Origin: Lolium rigidum
Taxonomy: Eukaryota; Streptophyta; Magnoliopsida; Poales; Poaceae
NCBI RefSeq assembly: GCF_022539505.1
Contig: NC_061513.1
Span: 183,178,017 to 183,242,016 of the forward strand
Direction: 5' to 3'
DNA: 64,000 nucleotides
A model generated the notes under the pieces. The model saw only the letters and a list, made by a program, of their open reading frames with translations. It was not told the DNA's origin and made no database searches. How positions within the stretch are numbered: position 1 is the stretch's first letter; the number at the start of each line of letters is the position of its first letter. This document shows positions 34,847-44,728 of the stretch, one piece after another. The position numbers and the translations under genes are program-made.

Positions 34847-36470
34847 GCCCCTGGGGCCTCGGTGTTTCCGGGCTGGACTACGGCGGCGAGGGGGTCGCGG
34901 GTAACCATTAGGCGGAGGAGAGGGGTTCCGGTACTTCTCACGTCCGAGTACATTGCATCCTTTCCCTTTCTTGGATCCGACGGTGGCGTCTTTGACGGTA
35001 CGGGGATAGGATTTGGGTGTTCCACGACTTTCCTTCTGCGTTCCGAGGATCCGGTGCGTGATTCATCATCGGGGTGGCGATTGACACGGGCGTCCTTCCG
35101 CGCGGTAGATACACATTGATCCGGATTGGATTCCAACCTCGCGCGAAGTGTCGGCCTTGCTCGTCGCTTCACTGTCTGAAGCAACGAGCGTGCGAACGAA
35201 TTCGATGTCAATCTCCTCGTTCTTCTTCTTTAAGATCTCAGCGAGCCTTCTTCATATTGTCCTTTGGAGTTGCGAGCGGCTCGCTGCACTGTGGGGGTGG
35301 CGAAGGTAATCCTCGCGGGGAGGGATGGCTTCACGCCCGATCCTAGCTTCCTCCTCTTCGACGAACTTTACCTTGGCCTCCCGGTGCTTCTCAAGCTCCC
35401 CGACCTTTGCAAGAGATTCATCGACCTCGCGGTCCTTCTTCTTGAAGTGTTCCACGAAGTTGGCTGCTTCGTCCTCTCGTCCGAGCATCGCGGCTGCGGT
35501 ATTTGCGAACTTTTTGGCGGTAGCTAGCATCTCCTGTCTTGTTGCTTCTAGAGCTTCCGGATCTGCGGCATCATCGGGGGTTATTGGTTTATTGAGGACA
35601 CCGGACTTTGCGACCGGGTCCATGCGTGCTTGTTCGACCGGCTCTTCCGGAGACAGGACATCCTCGGGGGACGGATCCGATCTAGCGGAGATCCGACATT
35701 GGACGGTCCGGGGTCGGAGGCGGTGTTTTCGTCTTCACCTTCCTGCTCTTCCGGCGGTGCCACGGTTGCGAGGACACCGCTTAGGTAAGGCGGAATCGAC
35801 CTCGAGCTGATCGTCGCGGCCGTACTCCTCAAGCTTTCGGACGAAGTCATCGGATTCCATGGACGCGGTATCACCGGAGATTGGGCTCGAGTTGCCCAAG
35901 ATCGACTCTTCACCCGGAGCTTTGCTTTCTCCGACAGGCTGAGCCCGACCCGGATCTGCGACGTTTTCCGGTGCCTCTTCCCGCTCGGGACCAGCTCCGA
36001 GCGCTTGAGGGGCGGTTCCGGCGGTATGGGCCAAGAAGTGTACGAAGTGACACCTTTGCTTCTCTAACACCGGGAAACCCGGGCGGATCCGCATTGGTCT
36101 TCCACCTTTGTTTCCTGCTCGGGGGCGGATTGGGTGGGCTTTGATTTTTCCGGATCTAAGGCGGAATCCTCACTAGGAAGTTCCGGCGTCTCGGATCGGA
36201 TCTTCGCGACCGCGTCCTGCTCGGCGGCGGTCGCGTCGGCGCTACTTACCGGTGGGTTTCCATCGGAATCGACGGTTTCCCCGATGAAGATGTGTATGCC
36301 GCCAACCGGGACGATGGAGAGCTTGATGGGGTCGGTTTTAGCCGGAATCCGAGCACTCATCCGGAGGGACGATCGGCAGATTTCCGGCGTAGAGGACTCG
36401 CCCCACGGCGATGGTGTCGTCGTAGCTTCCCATGGCGGAACCCTCCCGGTTCCGGCCTCCGGACGCCACG

Positions 36471-36489
36471 AGCCCCACGGTGGGCGCCA
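36471..36489 (-). promoter_or_regulatory. Primer binding site of the Tat element (tRNA-Lys)
   Basis: Minus-strand TGGCGCCCACCGTGGGGCT matches the complement of the 3' end of plant tRNA-Lys(CTT). It lies 2 bases from the LTR. Confidence 0.85.
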
Positions 36490-36491
36490 AC

Positions 36492-37050
36492 CGTCGTTGC
36501 CTAATCGACGGTACCTCGGAGGAGGGATCCTCACGAGGGGAGAAGAAGTAGGGGCCATAGGGCGGAGTGCACACGGGACGGTGGTACGCGAGTTACCCGG
36601 CTTCGGAACACCTGCACGATGACGGGGCCTACTGCTGCTTGTCCGGAATTATCCGGGCGCTTTCGCGTTGTTACAATGAGTTGTGGTTGTGCCTCTAGGG
36701 CTCCCGGGATCCGGCTTATAAAGGCGCACGGATCTAGGGTTTACATGGAGAGTCCTAGCCGGATTACGGATAGCCTAACTACGGTACAATATCTTGCCGT
36801 GCACGTCACGGATCCGCCTTCCATATACGTCGTACTTGGATCCGGATCCCTCATGGGCCTCCATGGATCCGGGTTACTTCTATGTCGGTACGGATCCGGC
36901 CTGCCGATCCCGGGCTGGACTTCTCCCTTCATGATCAACAACAAGCTGGGCCGCCCGATGGGCCACATGCCTCATCACCGTCTGTGGGCCACCCGGGCTT
37001 GCCGGATCTAGGCACTGTCGATGGTACACCTATGAAGTATACCCACAACA
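36492..37050 (-). repeat. 5' LTR of the Tat element
   Basis: On the minus strand it begins TGTTGTGGGTATACTTC. It is followed outward (plus-strand right) by the target duplication GTATG at 37051-37055. Same length, within 2 bases, as the other LTR. Confidence 0.9.
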
Positions 37051-37055
37051 GTATG

Positions 37056-37872
37056 TAGGCCGAAGAAACATGGAGGTTTGGGAGTCATTAACCTGGAGAT
37101 TCAGAATAATGCCCTCCTTCTTAAACAAGTGCATAAATGTTAGTTTAGGACATCCCTTGGATCAAATTGGTTAGAAACCTCTATGATCCTGGTGCCCCCA
37201 CACGCTCAAACCAAACACAGATCTTGTTGGTGGTGTGATGTTTTCGGTCTGGTTGGGATGTATAGAAGTATCACAACTTGCTGGTAATTTTTGTCCTACT
37301 ATGGAAAGATTTCTGGATAGACGATCAAAACCTATGTGATGTTTTTCCACAGTTATTCTCATATACCTTGGAGTATGCTTCCAAGAGAACCTGTCATCAA
37401 CATAATATGGAAATCACCCGCAAAAAAATAATATGGAAATCGAAAACACTCCCAGAGCTAAGAGTCTTCGCATGTTTGCTCTTTATGAATAGATTAAACA
37501 CAAATGACATCATGGCAAGAAGAAATTGGCAAGTGGAATGAGGTTTAATATGTGGGTTAACAAGGGACCACCTATTTTTTGCTGCAACTTCTCCGTTCAG
37601 TGCTGGGTTTTTCTGAACATTCAGTGGATTCATCTATCACGATACTCCAGATGATTTCACAGGCAGCTAACAACTTTATTGGGCCTTTACCGAGTTACAT
37701 TTATGTACGATTCGTGCTAATATTGGCATTCTCGGGTCCATGGAATGAAAGAGATAATTAAATTAATTAGGCTTTGAGCTTCTACTTTCGTTTAGAATTT
37801 AGGCATTATTTTCCCCCTTGCTTTCGAAAAAAGAGCTTTGTGGAAATTTTCTCTTGCGCAGCTTGGAATATA
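37056..37872 (+). pseudogene. Old LINE, C-terminal zinc-binding part (fragment 3)
   Basis: Continues the LINE after the Tat insertion: RPKKHGGLGVINLEIQNNAL and LLKQVHK (about 37056-37140). Then LLWKDFWIDDQNLCDVFPQL (37300-37360), WKSKTLPELRVFACLLFMNR and LNTNDIMARRNWQVE (37430-37540), and a TRDHLFFAATSPFSAGFF block, which is the zinc-binding region of reverse transcriptases. FVEIFSCAAWNI is read right up to 37872. Stops and frameshifts are frequent. About 130 bases at about 37690-37830 fit poorly. Confidence 0.75.
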
Positions 37873-38039
37873 TCTCCACTAATATAAAAAGGAAGAGAGG
37901 GTGGTGATCCAACTAATCAGAGCCCTCCATCACAGATCCAACGATACATACAAGGGCGGACAATCCCTGGCGGACTCACCGGTACAAACACCCAATCCCA
38001 CTACCGATCAGAAGAAAAAAAAAAAACTAATACGGAGTA

Positions 38040-38460
38040 CATAGCGTAACTGCAGCAAACGTGCTCCGGCCGACGACGCGGCGCTTCTGACGCGAACGAC
38101 AACCCACTCCGCACCGCCCGACGCCGGACGCCGCCATTGCTGCAGCAAACCTGCGCCGGCCGACGACGCCTCCGTCGCCGTCCAAACCGGCATGTCGCCG
38201 TCCAGACCGGCCTTTCGCCGCCGCGCTTCTGACGCGCACGACAGCCCAGTCTGCACCACCGGCCGCCACCATTGCTGCGCCCAGCCACAACGTAAAACCG
38301 TCCGGCCATCCGTCTGTCCAGAACGACCACCGCCACTGCACCGCCGGGCGCCTGATCTGCACCGCCGGCCGCCTCCTGCCGACCATCGCCACTGCTGCGC
38401 CGTCCGGCGTCGTCTCCGGCCACCCGTCCACAAATCGACGACAGGCGCCCAGGGTGGAAC
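38040..38460 (+). repeat. GC-rich imperfect tandem block in the Helitron 5' part
   Basis: CTGCAGCAAAC followed by GCCGGCCGACGACGC occurs at about 38050 and again at about 38141, with CGCTTCTGACGCG at about 38085 and 38225. The overlapping long ORFs in all frames follow from the low-complexity GC-rich sequence and are not taken as genes. It could be a promoter-proximal CpG-rich region of the helicase gene. Confidence 0.45.
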
Positions 38461-39245
38461 CAACGCTGCAGGGATTGCAGCTTCTCTTTTGAATTTACAA
38501 GTCTGCAAAATCAAAGGTTTGTTTTCACAAGTGCACACACTGCTATCTATTTTCTTTCTATCTTTCTACCATACGTTGTCACAAATAGAGAAGCTATAAA
38601 TATGAGGGAACATTAGATGAATTTATATCACTCATGCTCGGCAACCTCGACATGAAAAAACAGATATATGTGATTCTAGCTTAAGTGTGAATGTAAAAAA
38701 TGGGTTTGAATTGTAAGATCTAAATATAGGGAAGAGCGGATGAATTCATATCGCTGCTGCTTCGCAACCTCAGCATAAGTATACATGATAATGATGATAA
38801 TGTTAGAATGGAAATAGTAATGACAGAGAGGAGATGATTGGTCAGTACATTGACGAAGCTCATTTGCAAGGTGAGGTAGTCCACCTTGGTGACTGATGTG
38901 AATATCTACCTAAAGAAGGCAACCTGAGACCAAACAGTACAAACGTAAGTTACAAGAGCTTTTAGCTAACCTGGCTGAAAAATCACATGAGGGAGAAAGG
39001 TTTGCATAAGCTGCTCCAATCAAGAATAAAAATGTACTTCAATTGTAAAAACTGAATAGAGTTAATAGCAAATCAATTTTTCTGCCAACGATGCCATCTA
39101 TTTTCTTATATATCATGTATTTTAGTATTAGTGCTAATTCTTGGTTTTCCATGGTCAATATTTTCTGAATATAATTTAAACCAGAGCCTTAATTGTTCAA
39201 GTAATTGATAGTTAATTTTGATGGACGGAGGAAGCACAGATCATA

Positions 39246-39780
39246 ATGTCATCTTCTAGCCACCATCCATTTCAGGACATAACTAACAGGAAAGTACAAG
39301 GTAAGTAACATGAACCTAAATATGTCATCTATGCAACAGCATTGTGAGCAATGTAAAAAACTAAAAACCCAGAGCAATTACACAGCTGCAGATCCTAAGG
39401 AAGTCAAAAGGCAGAGAAATAGAGAGAGGTATGCAAAAAATAAAGATGAGATTTCAAATCGCCGGCGCCAAGCACGGGAGTTAAAAAGCAGCCAACAGAC
39501 CCAGGGATTGCTGAAAACACCTTATGTCATTCTCAAACTACTGGGCAACTTGATGTCACCCAACAGCAGTACAGAGCACCTGCAGGAGGTAATGTGTTCT
39601 ATTATGTTTCTGTAATGCAAAATTATATACGGAATTCTGAATTTTTTTGGTCGAGAATGTAATTGTAGGTATGGATCCAATTGTTCAGCAAAACGGGCCA
39701 TCTATGATGACTACTATATCTGAATCATCGCAATTATTAGATGGAAAATCTTTGTTAAGTATGAACAATGAGTCCAAAGG
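39246..39780 (+). pseudogene. Helitron helicase, N-terminal exons only
   Basis: Exon 1 starts at ATG 39246 (MSSSSHHPFQDITNRKVQ) and runs to a GTAAGT at about 39301. The next segment has HCEQCKKLKTQSNYTAADPK and RQRNRERYAKNKDEISNRRR, the basic N-terminal stretch typical of plant Helitron Rep/helicase proteins. A further short piece to about 39780 precedes another GTATGT. Rep and helicase domains do not follow; the sequence after 39800 is non-coding and then captured gene pieces. Confidence 0.6.
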
Positions 39781-41063
39781 TATGTAACATCAACCTAAAA
39801 CATCATATATAATTATTGAAAGGTACAAAAGTTGTGTAGTGCATATGAAGATGAACCTACATGGGTCAGGCATAAATAAATTTTCCTAAGTAGTTTAATC
39901 CTACTTCCAGCACAGCCCCACTTCTAACTCCTGAAATGCTACACTGGTTCAACAACAGTGCTCAAGTTATAGCCACGCCGTACTTTTATGAGTTATGCAC
40001 ATGGACAAATTGTTTTCTAGCGACGAGGTGCCACTGCATACAAGAACGAGCTAACTTTCTCCATCTCCTCATATATTCATTATACGCCTCAGTTCATTAT
40101 ACGCAATAATAGAAGAGTGTGGCAAAGGCATTTGTACTCATATCAATTTGAGATTCGAAACATGCCCAGTTATAGGCGATTGTGCAGGGTATGGATTACA
40201 GCAGCAATGTACATAAGAATTTGGATGTCTAGATGAATGTACATGTAGCCAAATTTCTCTTTTTATCTAGCATAGAGAAAAAAAACATAGATCGAGTCTT
40301 TTTTTTGAGGGGGAAACCTAGATCGACACTGACCACAAAGAAAACCATCATATGGACTGTTCAAAGAAGCTAAAAATGGTTGAGTCGTACTCTGCATTCA
40401 ATTCCCTAGATTCAGTGATTGGACTTTGGCATACGCTCAACAAAGTTCTTCTACAAAAGTTGGTTGTGTCCAGATTCAGTGATTAGAATTAGGCCATAAA
40501 ACTTGTACCAACTAAACAGAGATCCTCTGAATTACCCATCTTGCAGTCTACAGTGACGATTTACTCATGGCTTTGCCATGCACTTAACTATCAATTGGTC
40601 CTGCAACATTACAGCCGACCTTGAAAACAACATCGATCTACTACGTTTTGTTCGAATAATTAAATACTGAAAGGAGAAGCAGTGGTCTGACCTCGAGTCA
40701 TCGGTGGTTGAGGTCGGTGGTGGCGCCGCTCCTACTTTCTCTTGCTAGGGTCTGGCCGCCATTCTGAGACACTAGGGACTAACGGGAACTGAGGATGGCG
40801 AAGAGTCCCTTGTTCCACCTGCGGTGCCGACGCCGGAAAGAGTGTAGGGGAGGACGCCATGACCAAGGGAGGAGAGGGGAGTTCACAATTCTCATTGTGT
40901 TTGCCTATAAATTAAATTATATAGGAGTTGGGGGGAAGAGTCAATAAATAAAATTGACAATACTCAAGACATCAGATTATACATTTATACTCAGTGATGA
41001 ACTAAAGCCTGTCATATAGACAAACATCCAAAATAGACACATTAATTCCATAATTAGGCTTAC

Positions 41064-41370
41064 CACACCAAACTCTTCCGGATATGCACCACGATTCTCA
41101 AGACAGCTGCCCTTCCCAACCTGAGCACGACAAGTTATCTGTGATACAATTGATAAGTTAAAATGCAATCGAGACTGTGTACAGAAGTATAAACCAAATA
41201 AAAGGATGCTAACCTGTCCAGCAGGAACACTAAGATCACCAGTCAACTTAACTGCATACTCGAAAAACCCAACTTCATGAGTACTATTCCAGTGACCAAA
41301 CTTTCAACAGAGCTGCACAATGCCACAACTTCAGGTGCATATGGAATAAATGCTCCTATACAGAGACCTA
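41064..41370 (-). pseudogene. EXECUTER-like gene exons captured in the Helitron
   Basis: Two minus-strand exons are visible. The right one ends at 41214 (donor GTTAGC) and reads LCIGAFIPYAPEVVALC, then after a 1-base shift [20 protein letters not shown] and [10 protein letters not shown]. The left one is 41138-41064 (acceptor CACAG, donor GTAAGC) and reads [20 protein letters not shown] and EEFGV. From memory of the family, G-A-F-G-P-Y...E-V-V, K-L-T-G-D-L-x-V-P-A-G-Q and [14 protein letters not shown] are hallmark blocks of EXECUTER1/2, the thylakoid proteins of singlet-oxygen signalling. Only this part is present, with one frameshift, so it is a fragment. Exons further downstream were not found. 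Confidence 0.6.
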
Positions 41371-42473
41371 AATGTAGACAAGGAATCCACCTGTCGGTCT
41401 AAATAAGCAAGCAGGACAACGACTTAACTGAACTTCATCACATGGATCTGAGCTATTTGAGTCTGTAGTGATCCGACTGAAAATGCTATTCTCAGTCAGC
41501 ACCAACTAAAGGTACAGAAAATGAGTGGACTTTGAAGGTGTAAAATAATGTTGAATAAAGCACCAACCAGGCCCAGGACAGTTCTCTTAAAAACATTTGT
41601 GTTCCCTTCAATATTATGAGAAGAAAATCAGTCCAAGCGACTTGTTTCCTGTCAGGAAACAAGATGTAAACCATCAAATTTTCCAATGATAGGGTGCAAT
41701 CCCTTGCATACCCGGGCTTCTTCCAGAAACTTTGTGAGTACTTGCTGGAAGGCATAAATTAAGATCGTGTTAACTTGAGATTCTGCTTCTGTTCCTAAGT
41801 AGAAAGATTATGCAGAAATAGGTCAAAATAACAGAAAAACTCTTCACCAATTTTTTTTGTCAAAGATAACAGTTATTGAAGGATAAGGCCTAAGGATGTA
41901 CAAACATCATATCATCTTGATACTGAACTCTTGACTTATCGTCTATGAGTTCCCAAGTAATTATGTTCTTCTTTTCAGAACTAATAGTAAAGGGATGTGT
42001 TAAACTGTGTCTTATATCTGTACAACACAAACATATTTATCTCTGCAGAAATCTACACCTTTACGGGTATGGTCTCCTAAAAAGTTATGCTCACTTGATG
42101 TGTTTATGATGGAAAGATGCCAATTATTTTAAGAGAAAAAAAAAACTGCTGCAAGACAATGTAATATGCAATTAAATAAGGTTTTGTGGAATGAAAACCT
42201 CTCTTCGTTGATCTGACATGAAAGAGTGTGATGGAAGAATGATCCCTGCAAAAAAAAAGCAATTACCAAAGATCTGATTAGTGGTTGTTGTAAGGGCCTG
42301 GAATGACCAAAAAATTGTCAACAAAAATCTACTCAAGAACACTACAGAGCGAGCACAATCAGTAGTACTCAGTATCAACTAGATATTGGCCAATAATATT
42401 TCATTGAGATGGCAATGGATCTATGTACAAACTTACACTAATTGTTTATAGTGCAGGACAGTAGGACACCAAC

Positions 42474-43130
42474 CTATTTACAATTTGGAGAAGGCAAATG
42501 AACAATTGTGTTATCGAATGGGATTTCCTGGAGTGTGGACTGTGGAGACGAGAGGGAACTGATGAACCTTGTGGAGATGCGGGGGCGTTGGAGAAGCACA
42601 GAAATGGTAGGATGCGGGCAATCTGCTGGGCAGACTTCTCCGGCAGTAATTGCGGTCACGGAGGGTGAGGCAGGAAGGTGCGCCGGCCACTCCGGGAGAC
42701 TCGCGGCATGGCCAACCCATCGGAGCAGGGCTTCCTCGCGGCGTCCTTCGGCGCTTGGTCCGATCCACCTGCTTGTCCCACGGAAGGAGAATGCAGCGAT
42801 GTGGAGCTCTCCAGCACCCGCGCGGTGGCCGCGGCCGAGAATCCGGTGGACATGAGGTCCGTGTCTCCGCCTCCGTCGGCGTGAGGAAATGGTGGCAGCG
42901 GCAGGAGGCAGAGGATGGAGGAGCCGGAACTTGCGGCAGCAGCAGGAAGGCTGGGATAGCGGAGGTGGTCGCGCCAGCTGCGTGGGAGGCAGCAGTCCTC
43001 TCGCCGTCTCCTGGAGGCAGGGGAGCGGCCGCTGGTACACGCGTCGTCGGCGGGGAGCAGTGGAGGGGAAGCTCCATGCGGCTCTGGGAGAGAGAAGAGT
43101 GGAAGTGGTAGTGTCATCCCATCCCCTCAA
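42474..43130 (-). other. GC-rich block in the Helitron, possibly a captured 5' exon
   Basis: Overlapping ORFs of 153-218 codons exist in several frames on both strands. The minus-strand one starting at 43077 (MELPLHCSPPTTRV) is proline- and serine-rich like a transit peptide. No family was recognised. It could be a captured first exon from the same or another gene. Downstream (42110-42470) is AT-rich and non-coding. Confidence 0.3.
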
Positions 43131-43380
43131 ATTCTTTGAACCAAACAGAAAGTGGGATCACCCTAATGTGGATCGTCCCATCCTTAAAATCTGATCCATC
43201 CCATCCCATACATATTGGTCCATCAACCAAACGGACCCTAAGAACATATGTTCGATTCCAGCCCGTTAGCGGTGGGCGACATCACCTAGACCAAGGTACT
43301 TCTTCTTTATCTTCTCCACTTGTAATTGATCTTTTCAAAAAGATTTATATATTATCCTTAATGAGTGCGAATTTCTCTGT

Positions 43381-43880
43381 TTAATATAGCCTGGCTATAA
43401 CCTTTCCGATTCCTGCGACTACGGATAAATCCTTTAATGAAAATAGCCGCTAATAGCCCTGCTATATCTCAGTTTGTATCTATTTAGCCCCAATTTAGCC
43501 CAATAACGGCTATCTTCCCGCTCAACTGGCCAAAAAAACTTGACCGAAAATTTTCAGATCCACCTAATTTATGGATACCACTATGTCATAAATTCCTGCT
43601 ACTTAATGATATTGTAATATTTAGGTATAATTATGTTCTTAACTATATGTGTGAACTATGTTTTGAATAGATCTATATGTGAACTATGTTTGGTTATGTG
43701 CATCTCTTATGTGATTATATTACTATGTTGTGCATCTGTGAATTATTGCCGAAATATTGAGTTTTTTCCCTATTATTTAGCAAATCGGCTATATAATTTT
43801 AGTCAGCTATAGTCCGGCTATAGCCTTTTTATAGCTTCAAAAATCGCTGTGGCTATAAGCTATAGCCCGCTATATTAACC
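43381..43880 (+). repeat. Inverted-repeat element with TATAGC motifs
   Basis: The left end TTAATATAGCCTGGCTATAA and the reverse complement of the right end GTTAATATAGCGGGCTATAG match well. The interior repeats GGCTATAGC and CTATAGC many times. About 500 bases, non-coding, nested in the Helitron. It is probably a MITE; superfamily not assigned. Confidence 0.45.
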
Positions 43881-44491
43881 AGACGTAAATTTCAACCTTT
43901 TGGGAATAAGCCAAGATTGAATATCTCTTATGTTTTATTTTGGCAAAAATAAATATTAGGCGTTTGCTTTTGGTCTAGCTAACATTGAGATTATATTAAT
44001 ATTTTTCAAATCCTCTTCGCCTTTGAATAATAATCAGAACTATTATAATATCTTTATATTGTAGATGTTTTCACTTAATTACACTAAAATAATCGCTAAA
44101 GTTGCTCTAAAAAAAATCGCTAAATTATGTAACCACGTGGATCATGATGCGATTTGTGGATGTTAAATTTTATGAGAAATATTTTGTCTAACATTACTAA
44201 ATATTTATTTCCTTGATGATATCATGGTACAGTTTTATGACCTGGTTGATGATGACTAGATTATTCATGTGTCATGTTCTTTGATAAGAAAATTCTCTTT
44301 CAGGATGGCATTGTTCATTTTGTACCTGGTTTCGCGCTTCGGGAATTTTTCCTTATATAGTGCATGTACGAAGCAATCGGTTACACCGTTGGGTCATGCG
44401 ACATATTTAAGTGGCTCCATGAAAAAAACTACAACACGATTAATTTAATTAAAAATAATAAAAATTTAATGATATGTGTTATATTTTTTAG

Positions 44492-44506
44492 ACGTGTGTT
44501 ACACGT
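44492..44506 (+). other. Helitron 3' hairpin
   Basis: ACGTGT-GTT-ACACGT, a perfect 6-bp stem, ends 12 bases before the 3' terminus at 44518, the standard place of the Helitron termination hairpin. Confidence 0.65.
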
Positions 44507-44518
44507 GCACCCTTACTA

Positions 44519-44725
44519 TGGAATGAAAGAAACGACCAGATCTTCAAGGGACTAGAGCCCTCTTTCGCTTGGTTGAAAGTGCGTTTTTGCCAGAGTGATA
44601 TTCAGCTTGGTTGCTAATAATTTTTGTTTAACCCTTGTTCTTGTTCCGTAAGTTAGACCTCCCTCCTATAATCTCCTATAATGTAAATACCCACTTTAAA
44701 GTTATTTTGTTGCCAGTTTGGGCCT
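44519..44725 (+). pseudogene. Old LINE, last coding piece and 3' UTR (fragment 4)
   Basis: WNERNDQIFKGLEPSFAWLK followed by VRFCQSDIQLGC-stop is the usual C-terminus of grass L1-type ORF2, in frame with the sequence left of the Helitron. The following about 100 bases are LINE 3' UTR, interrupted at 44726 by a PIF/Harbinger insertion. Confidence 0.75.
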
Positions 44726-44728
44726 TAA

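Larger units (their letters stand above)
23675..37050 (-). mobile_element. Complete Tat-lineage Gypsy retrotransposon with antisense gene
   Basis: LTRs at 23675-24231 and 36492-37050 (557 and 559 bases) are flanked by the duplication GTATG (23670-23674, 37051-37055). On the minus strand: LTR, tRNA-Lys primer site, gag, protease, reverse transcriptase, two RNase H regions, integrase, then a gene on the opposite strand, then polypurine sequence (CTGGGGGCTACT) and LTR. This order, the second RNase H and the antisense ORF place it in the Tat/Retand group, with Grande and RIRE2. All gag-pol domains are recognisable but carry frameshifts, so the copy is probably defective. It is inserted into an old LINE. 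Confidence 0.92.
37873..44518 (+). mobile_element. Helitron inserted in the LINE
   Basis: The left end, TCTCCACTAATATAAAAAGG, follows an A. The right end, ACCCTTACTA, precedes a T, as expected for A^T insertion. A perfect 6-bp hairpin (44492-44506) lies 12 bases before the right end. Without this segment the LINE reads AAWNI joined to WNERNDQIFKGLEP in one frame. No target duplication is present. Inside are the beginning of a Helitron helicase gene (39246 onward), EXECUTER-like exons on the minus strand, and other GC-rich blocks. The 3' terminus lacks the last R of the canonical CTRR, so it is slightly altered. The helicase domains themselves are missing, so it is non-autonomous. Confidence 0.75.

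Noticed and set aside
34520..35810. Plus-strand ORFs over the Gag region of the Tat element
   Set aside because: They are complementary shadows of the arginine- and serine-rich Gag reading frame.
37655..37765. LPSYIYV...GPWNERDN as a second copy of the LINE C-terminus
   Set aside because: It resembles the expected end only loosely, and the exact frame join at 37872/44519 explains the LINE better.
38001..38538. Several overlapping minus-strand ORFs of 134-176 codons
   Set aside because: GC-rich, low-complexity sequence open in three frames; no conserved motif.
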